DNA of 64,000 nucleotides from Leclercia sp. AS011 (GTDB taxonomy: Bacteria; Pseudomonadota; Gammaproteobacteria; Enterobacterales; Enterobacteriaceae). A program made the position numbers and the translations under genes. The stretch covers positions 124,001 to 188,000 of the forward strand of contig NZ_JBBCMA010000006.1 of NCBI RefSeq assembly GCF_037152535.1. Direction: 5' to 3'. Shown one piece after another: positions 57,969 through 64,000 of this stretch (position 1 is the first letter of the stretch; the number at the start of each line of letters is the position of its first letter). A model generated the notes under the pieces. It was not told the origin of the DNA and did not search any database. It saw only the letters and a list, made by a program, of their open reading frames with translations.

Positions 57969-60389
57969 ATGTCTGGCTGGCCACGAATTTACTACAAATT
58001 ACTTAATTTACCATTAAGCGTCCTGGTAAAAAGCAAGTCTATTCCGGCGGTTCCGACGCTGGAATTGGGACTCGATACCTCGCGTCCTATTATGTACGTT
58101 TTGCCTTATAACTCGAAGGCCGACTTGCTGACGCTGCGCGCCCAATGCCTGGCGCACGATCTTCCCGATCCACTGGAACCGCTGGAGATCGACGGCACCC
58201 AGCTGCCGCGCTACATTTTTATCCACGGTGGCCCTCGCGTGTTCACCTGGTACACCCCGAAAGAAGAGTCGATCAAGCTGTTCCATGACTACCTCGACCT
58301 GCACCGCAGCAACCCGCTGCTGGACGTGCAGATGGTGCCGGTGTCGGTGATGTTTGGCCGTCGTCCCGGGCGCGATAAAGGCGAGGAGAATCCGCCGTTG
58401 CGCATGCTCAACGGGGTGCAGAAATTTTTCGCCGTCAACTGGCTGGGCCGCGACAGCTTTGTCCGTTTTTCACCGTCAGTCTCCCTGCGCCGCATGGCCG
58501 ATGAGCACGGTACGGATAAGACCATCGCTCAGAAGCTGGCCCGCGTGGCGCGCATGCACTTTGCACGTCAGCGTCTGGCTGCAGTAGGCCCGCGCCTGCC
58601 GGCTCGTCAGGATCTGTTTAATAAGCTGCTGGCCTCGAAAGCCATCGCCCGTGCCGTCGAAGACGAAGCGCGCAGCAAAAAAATCTCCCACGAGAAGGCG
58701 CAGCAAAACGCCATTGCCCTGATGGAAGAGATTGCGGCCAACTTCTCCTACGAGATGATCCGCCTCAGCGACCGTATCCTGAGCTTTACCTGGAACCGTC
58801 TCTACCAGGGGATCAACGTGCACAACGCCGAGCGTGTGCGCCAGCTTGCCCACGACGGCCATGAGATTGTCTACGTGCCCTGCCACCGCAGCCACATGGA
58901 CTACCTGCTGCTCTCGTACGTGCTCTATCATCAGGGGCTGGTGCCGCCGCATATCGCTGCGGGTATCAACCTCAACTTCTGGCCGGCAGGCCCGATCTTC
59001 CGCCGTCTGGGTGCGTTCTTTATTCGCCGTACCTTTAAGGGCAACAAACTCTACTCCACCGTGTTCCGTGAGTATCTGGGCGAGCTGTTCAGCCGCGGCT
59101 ACTCGGTGGAATATTTCGTCGAGGGGGGTCGTTCCCGTACCGGGCGTCTGCTCGATCCGAAGACCGGCACCCTGTCGATGACCATTCAGGCGATGCTGCG
59201 TGGCGGTACGCGTCCGATCACCCTGGTGCCGATCTACATCGGTTACGAGCACGTGATGGAAGTGGGTACCTACGCCAAAGAGCTGCGCGGTGCCACCAAA
59301 GAGAAAGAGAGCCTGCTGCAGATGCTGCGCGGTCTGAGCAAGCTGCGTAATCTCGGCCAGGGCTATGTCAACTTCGGCGAACCTATGCCGCTGATGACTT
59401 ACCTGAATCACCGTGTGCCGGAGTGGCGCGAGTCCATCGATCCAATCGAAGCGGTGCGTCCGGCCTGGCTGACGCCGACGGTCAACGCCATTGCTGCCGA
59501 TCTGATGGTGCGTATTAACAACGCCGGGGCGGCCAACGCCATGAACCTGTGTTGTACCGCCCTGCTGGCCTCTCGCCAGCGCTCGCTCACCCGCGAGCAG
59601 CTGACCGAGCAGCTCAACTGCTATCTGAATCTGATGCGCAACGTGCCCTACGCGGCAGATTCTACGGTACCGACCGCCAGCGCCAGCGAGCTGATCGAGC
59701 ACGCGCTGCAGATGAACAAGTTCGAGGTCGAGAAGGACACCATTGGCGATATCATCATTCTGCCGCGCGAGCAGGCGGTACTGATGACCTACTACCGCAA
59801 CAACATTGCGCACATGCTGATGCTGCCTTCGCTGATGGCCGCCATCATTACCCAGCATCGCCAGATCACCCGTCAGGCACTGCTGGAGCATGTTACTGCC
59901 CTCTATCCGATGCTGAAAGCCGAGCTGTTCCTGCGCTGGAGCAACGAGGAGCTGGCAGAGGTGCTGGATCAGCAGATTGCAGAGCTGACCCGCCAGGGAC
60001 TGATTTCGCACAAAGATGACGCTCTGCTGATCAATCCATCCCGGGCCCGCACGCTGCAGTTGCTGGCGGCGGGTGCACGCGAAACCATACAGCGCTACGC
60101 CATTACTTTCTGGCTGCTGAGCGCCAACCCGTCGATCAACCGCGGTACGCTGGAGAAAGAGAGCCGCACCCTGGCACAGCGTCTGTCGATGCTGCACGGC
60201 ATCAACGCGCCGGAATTCTTCGACAAAGCGGTGTTCAGTTCGCTGGTGTTAACGCTGCGCGACGAAGGGTATATCAGTGACAGTGGTGATGCCGAGCCGG
60301 AAGAGACGATGAAGGTGTACCAGATGCTGGCAGACCTGATTACCTCCGACGTGCGCTTAACGATTGAGAGCGCGACGCAGGGGGAATAG
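57969..60389 (+). CDS. plsB: PlsB, glycerol-3-phosphate acyltransferase
   Basis: 806-residue inner-membrane enzyme for the first step of phospholipid synthesis (lysophosphatidate from acyl-ACP/CoA). Acyltransferase motifs: [15 protein letters not shown] (HX4D) near 305, [24 protein letters not shown] near 340 and [13 protein letters not shown] near 385. A 21-codon upstream extension has no homology; [10 protein letters not shown] at 57969 is the start. Confidence 0.97.
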   Translation: MSGWPRIYYKLLNLPLSVLVKSKSIPAVPTLELGLDTSRPIMYVLPYNSKADLLTLRAQCLAHDLPDPLEPLEIDGTQLPRYIFIHGGPRVFTWYTPKEESIKLFHDYLDLHRSNPLLDVQMVPVSVMFGRRPGRDKGEENPPLRMLNGVQKFFAVNWLGRDSFVRFSPSVSLRRMADEHGTDKTIAQKLARVARMHFARQRLAAVGPRLPARQDLFNKLLASKAIARAVEDEARSKKISHEKAQQNAIALMEEIAANFSYEMIRLSDRILSFTWNRLYQGINVHNAERVRQLAHDGHEIVYVPCHRSHMDYLLLSYVLYHQGLVPPHIAAGINLNFWPAGPIFRRLGAFFIRRTFKGNKLYSTVFREYLGELFSRGYSVEYFVEGGRSRTGRLLDPKTGTLSMTIQAMLRGGTRPITLVPIYIGYEHVMEVGTYAKELRGATKEKESLLQMLRGLSKLRNLGQGYVNFGEPMPLMTYLNHRVPEWRESIDPIEAVRPAWLTPTVNAIAADLMVRINNAGAANAMNLCCTALLASRQRSLTREQLTEQLNCYLNLMRNVPYAADSTVPTASASELIEHALQMNKFEVEKDTIGDIIILPREQAVLMTYYRNNIAHMLMLPSLMAAIITQHRQITRQALLEHVTALYPMLKAELFLRWSNEELAEVLDQQIAELTRQGLISHKDDALLINPSRARTLQLLAAGARETIQRYAITFWLLSANPSINRGTLEKESRTLAQRLSMLHGINAPEFFDKAVFSSLVLTLRDEGYISDSGDAEPEETMKVYQMLADLITSDVRLTIESATQGE

Positions 60390-60397
60390 TGCGTAAA

Positions 60398-60480
60398 AAT
60401 GCCGGGTGGCGGCTCCGCCGTACCCGGCCTACGATACAGAACCTGTAGGCCCGGTAAGCGCCAGCGCCACCGGGCATTTT
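60398..60480. repeat. REP pair between convergent plsB and ubiA
   Basis: Inverted REP units (gccgggtggcggctccgccg and gcgccagcgccaccgggcat) bounded by aaaaa and tttttt, so it may terminate in both directions. Confidence 0.9.
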
Positions 60481-60481
60481 T

Positions 60482-61351
60482 TTATGCCCAGTAACTCACC
60501 GCAAGGCCGAGGAACAATACCAGCCCGACATAGTTATTGTTCAAAAAGGCTTTAAAACAGGCGTCGCGCTCGCGGTTGGCGATAAGCTTCTGCTGGTAGA
60601 TAAACAGTACCCCTGCCGCCGCAACCGCCGCGTAAAAGGCTCCGTTCAGCTGGTTCAGGTAACCAATCGCCACCATCAGCCCCAGCACCGCCACCTGCAA
60701 AATCCCGATGATCAGCTTGTCCTGACGGCCAAACAGAATGGCGGTAGATTTGATACCAATCTTCAGGTCATCGTCCCGGTCGACCATTGCGTACTGGGTA
60801 TCGTAAGCCACCGCCCAGAGGATGTTGGCAAGGAACATCAGCCAGCAGCTCAAGGGTACGCTTTCGCTGACGGCGGCAAACGCCATCGGGATCGACCAGC
60901 CAAAGGCCGCCCCCAGCACCACCTGCGGCAGATGGGTGTAGCGCTTCATAAACGGATACACCCAGGCCAGCGCCAGCGCGGCTACCGAGAGCAGGATGGT
61001 CATGGTGTTCAGGGTCAGCACCAGCAGGAACGACAGCAGGACCAGCACTATAAACAGCGTGCGTGCCTCTTTCTCGGTGACATCGCCGCTCGGCAGCGGG
61101 CGATTCGCGGTGCGTTTCACATGGCCATCAAACTTACGGTCGGCATAGTCGTTGACGACGCAGCCTGCCGCGCGCATCAACCAGACGCCCGCCACAAACA
61201 CCGCCAGGATCCACAGCGGCGGCAGCCCGGGGGTGGCTACCCACAGCGCCCACAGGGTCGGCCACAGCAGCAGCAACGCCCCGATCGGCTTGTCGGTGCG
61301 CATCAGGCGGTGGTACGCCAGCAGCTTGTTCTGCGTCAGACTCCACTCCAT
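60482..61351 (-). CDS. ubiA: UbiA, 4-hydroxybenzoate octaprenyltransferase
   Basis: 289-residue inner-membrane prenyltransferase of ubiquinone synthesis, with about 8-9 membrane segments and the two Asp-rich motifs NDYADRKFD near residue 67 and DRDDD near 191 that bind Mg-prenyl diphosphate. Starts 12 bp after the ubiC stop. Confidence 0.97.
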   Translation of the reverse strand: MEWSLTQNKLLAYHRLMRTDKPIGALLLLWPTLWALWVATPGLPPLWILAVFVAGVWLMRAAGCVVNDYADRKFDGHVKRTANRPLPSGDVTEKEARTLFIVLVLLSFLLVLTLNTMTILLSVAALALAWVYPFMKRYTHLPQVVLGAAFGWSIPMAFAAVSESVPLSCWLMFLANILWAVAYDTQYAMVDRDDDLKIGIKSTAILFGRQDKLIIGILQVAVLGLMVAIGYLNQLNGAFYAAVAAAGVLFIYQQKLIANRERDACFKAFLNNNYVGLVLFLGLAVSYWA

Positions 61352-61363
61352 TTTCTCTTCCTC

Positions 61364-61861
61364 TTAGTACAGCGGCGACGCCGGTAAAAACAGCTCGGTC
61401 AGCATCAGGGGTTTACCACTCAAGCGCAGGCGGGAACGGCGTCCCCACAGCCCGGCATCGCGACCAATTTCAATAAAATCACGGGTCAGCTCGGAGGAGG
61501 TGAACAGATAACGCCCCAGCGGAGTTGTGCCCATCTGCTGTAGCGCCAGCTCCGGCCCGGTGAGGGTGGACTCGGGTACCACGGTGCGTCCGGCCAGCCA
61601 CGGCTCGCCGTCGGCACAGAGCAGGATCTCACGCAGCCAGTAGCGCGCCTCTTTCGGCAGCAACGGCAGTTCATCCGCGACCGCGTCAGGCGTGACAAAT
61701 CCCTCCTGAATGAGGGTGACGGTGACCTTTTTGCCCTGCTGCTCAAAACGTTTGGTCATGGAATCTTCCAGCAGCAGCCAGTCGAGCTGCTCCGGTTCCA
61801 GCGCAGGGATTTCGTCAAAATAACGCAGCGCGCGCAGAAGCAAAAGCGCGGGGTGTGACAT
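61364..61861 (-). CDS. ubiC: UbiC, chorismate pyruvate-lyase
   Basis: 165-residue enzyme that makes 4-hydroxybenzoate from chorismate for UbiA. Active-site residues are in [21 protein letters not shown] (Arg and Glu) and near the C-terminal Glu ([12 protein letters not shown]). First gene of the ubiCA operon. Confidence 0.96.
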   Translation of the reverse strand: MSHPALLLLRALRYFDEIPALEPEQLDWLLLEDSMTKRFEQQGKKVTVTLIQEGFVTPDAVADELPLLPKEARYWLREILLCADGEPWLAGRTVVPESTLTGPELALQQMGTTPLGRYLFTSSELTRDFIEIGRDAGLWGRRSRLRLSGKPLMLTELFLPASPLY

Positions 61862-61975
61862 GCCAGACTCTCCGATACATAACGTGAAGCTATTGTATCG
61901 CAGAAACGCAGAATGGGGGCGGGCAAACGTGAACTAGCGAACATTATCGCAACAGAGATGCAACAGCGGCAGACC

Positions 61976-62008
61976 GTGCAAAAAAAGTGCGCCCGTAAGG
62001 GCGCACCA
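61976..62008 (-). terminator. malM terminator
   Basis: On the minus strand gtgcgccc / gggcgcac stem with a ttac loop followed by tttttttt. Confidence 0.9.
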
Positions 62009-62042
62009 AACTACTGACAAAATCAGCACTGTGGGGAGACGG

Positions 62043-63005
62043 TCACCCCTTGCCTTTTACACTGCTGATAAAGGTGGAACGGGCAGTGGTCGAGCCTAAG
62101 CGCTCGGCTTCATCAAGGAGTTTCAGCGCCTTGTCGACGTCGCCTTTATCAACGGCCTGTTTGATGGCCTGATTGAAGTAGGTTTCGGTGTCGTTAAGCA
62201 CCGGCGCGCTCTTCTTCGCGGCAACCGGGGCAGCTACAGGGGCAGCAGCGGTAGCCGGTGCGGCGACTGGCGCGGCATAGACCGGAGCAGGTGCGGCGGT
62301 ATTACCCACGGTGACCGGGCCGGTGCCGGAGGAGCCAAACAGCGGGCCAACCAGCACGCTGGAGGCGTTGTTGGTGGAGACTTTCAGCTTCAGCTCACCC
62401 TCGGTGACGTGGCGGGCAAGCGGGTCCGGGATATCCGGCACGGCATTGCCGGTACCTTTGGCATAGGCTTTTGCCGGATTGATCAGTTTGGTGGTTTGCT
62501 GCAGATCTTTATCGGTAGTAAACACCAGCACATAGAGTTTTTGCTGGCCCAGCGCAGGAGTCAGGCGCATCACCCCTTCCAGACGGTCAGCGCTCATCAC
62601 GCCCGGCTCTTGGTAGGTGAAGTATTCGCTCGGGAAGTAGGCTGATGGCGTCAGGTTCTGATCCAGAATCAACACGTTCGGCGCAAATACGCTGGTTTGT
62701 TTGTTCACAATACTGGTCAGCGTCAGGGTGATTTCACCGATATTGGCCGGCACGCTGTAGGCGGCTACCGGGCCGGCGATCCCCGGCACATTCAAGGACT
62801 GACCGCCGGTAGAAAGCTGGGTGGTCTGGGCTTTAGACTGGTCGACAGGCGTCCAGACCAGCTGTTGCAGCGCGGCTGCCGGGACAGCAGGTGCGGCGCT
62901 GGTGTTTTGCGGAACAAAGTTAACGTCAGCGAGAGTGATGGCAGGCATACTTGCCAGCAACCCTGCTGAGAGGCACAGCGCGACGAGACTTTTCTTCATT
63001 TTCAT
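62043..63005 (-). CDS. malM: MalM, periplasmic maltose-operon protein
   Basis: 320-residue secreted protein: signal peptide ending near TLA|DVN, a conserved beta-rich domain (VFAPNVLILDQNLTPSAYFP), an Ala/Pro/Val linker at about 235-265 longer than in E. coli, then a helical tail with KGDVDKALKLLDEAERLGS. Last gene of the malK-lamB-malM operon; function not defined. MKMKK at 63005 is preferred to the ORF start 7 codons upstream. Confidence 0.94.
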   Translation of the reverse strand: MKMKKSLVALCLSAGLLASMPAITLADVNFVPQNTSAAPAVPAAALQQLVWTPVDQSKAQTTQLSTGGQSLNVPGIAGPVAAYSVPANIGEITLTLTSIVNKQTSVFAPNVLILDQNLTPSAYFPSEYFTYQEPGVMSADRLEGVMRLTPALGQQKLYVLVFTTDKDLQQTTKLINPAKAYAKGTGNAVPDIPDPLARHVTEGELKLKVSTNNASSVLVGPLFGSSGTGPVTVGNTAAPAPVYAAPVAAPATAAAPVAAPVAAKKSAPVLNDTETYFNQAIKQAVDKGDVDKALKLLDEAERLGSTTARSTFISSVKGKG

Positions 63006-63118
63006 TGTTATTACCTCAGATAGCACAAGTACTGCGGTGGCCAGGCAATAGCGCGCAGGACTCTATGAAGAGAGGGGCTTGCGCCCCTCTTTTAGGTCAG
63101 TACATCAGGTGTTACGTA

Positions 63119-64000
<882 letters not shown>

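Noticed and set aside
58476..60197. 573-residue open frame on the minus strand
   Set aside because: It is the antisense shadow of plsB, rich in Gln, His and Arg, with no domain or ribosome site.

Overview
The window is chromosomal DNA from an Enterobacteriaceae species close to, but not, Escherichia coli. Most proteins match E. coli K-12 counterparts closely and in near-collinear order (phnJ-P, yjdP, fdhF, yjcO, gltP, acs-yjcH-actP, yjcE, ghxP, SraL, soxRS, pdeC, yjcB, ssb, uvrA, yjbR, aphA, tyrB, alr, dnaB, qorA, pspG, dusA, zur, yjbJ, dinF, lexA, dgkA, plsB, ubiAC, malM, lamB). The accessory insertions, GC-rich third codon positions and many REP/BIME elements suggest an Enterobacter, Lelliottia or Leclercia type genome. 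That genus-level guess is inference.

Layout. 1-5190: the distal half of the C-P lyase phosphonate operon (phnJ, cut by the window edge, to phnP), then yjdP. 5673-15043: a sugar island made of a TorS-like hybrid kinase, a ribose-type ABC importer, a D-lyxose/D-mannose-type isomerase, a class II aldolase, a PfkB kinase and an OmpR-type regulator. 15225-17434: selenocysteine-containing formate dehydrogenase H behind a sigma-54 promoter. 17600-17940: an unannotated hok/sok type I toxin-antitoxin locus whose toxin is only 50 codons. 18029-24515: yjcO, gltP, and acs-yjcH-actP for acetate use; the nrf operon that separates gltP from acs in K-12 is absent. 24726-31151: an accessory block with a divergent pair (glycoside-hydrolase-like protein / Gfo-Idh-MocA oxidoreductase), a TogB-like solute-binding protein without permease genes, and an LrgAB/CidAB pair with a divergent LysR regulator. 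31233-44316: ion and purine transport, a GST, SraL sRNA, soxRS, a c-di-GMP phosphodiesterase next to a cyclase, ssb and uvrA. 44317-64000: core genes for amino acid, cell-wall, replication, zinc, SOS, phospholipid and ubiquinone functions, with two accessory genes (a TraF-family outer-membrane-like protein and a cupin) between dusA and zur, ending in malM and the 3' part of lamB.

Functional links. The sugar island reads as a self-contained import, isomerise, phosphorylate, cleave pathway with its own two-component control. The acs/actP cluster scavenges acetate. LexA boxes precede lexA-dinF and the ssb/uvrA divergon. SoxR, PurR-like, CRP, sigma-54 and RpoS-type sites can be read directly in the intergenic DNA. 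The most interesting items are the hok/sok locus, the sugar island with its unusual kinase, and the orphan uronide-like module.
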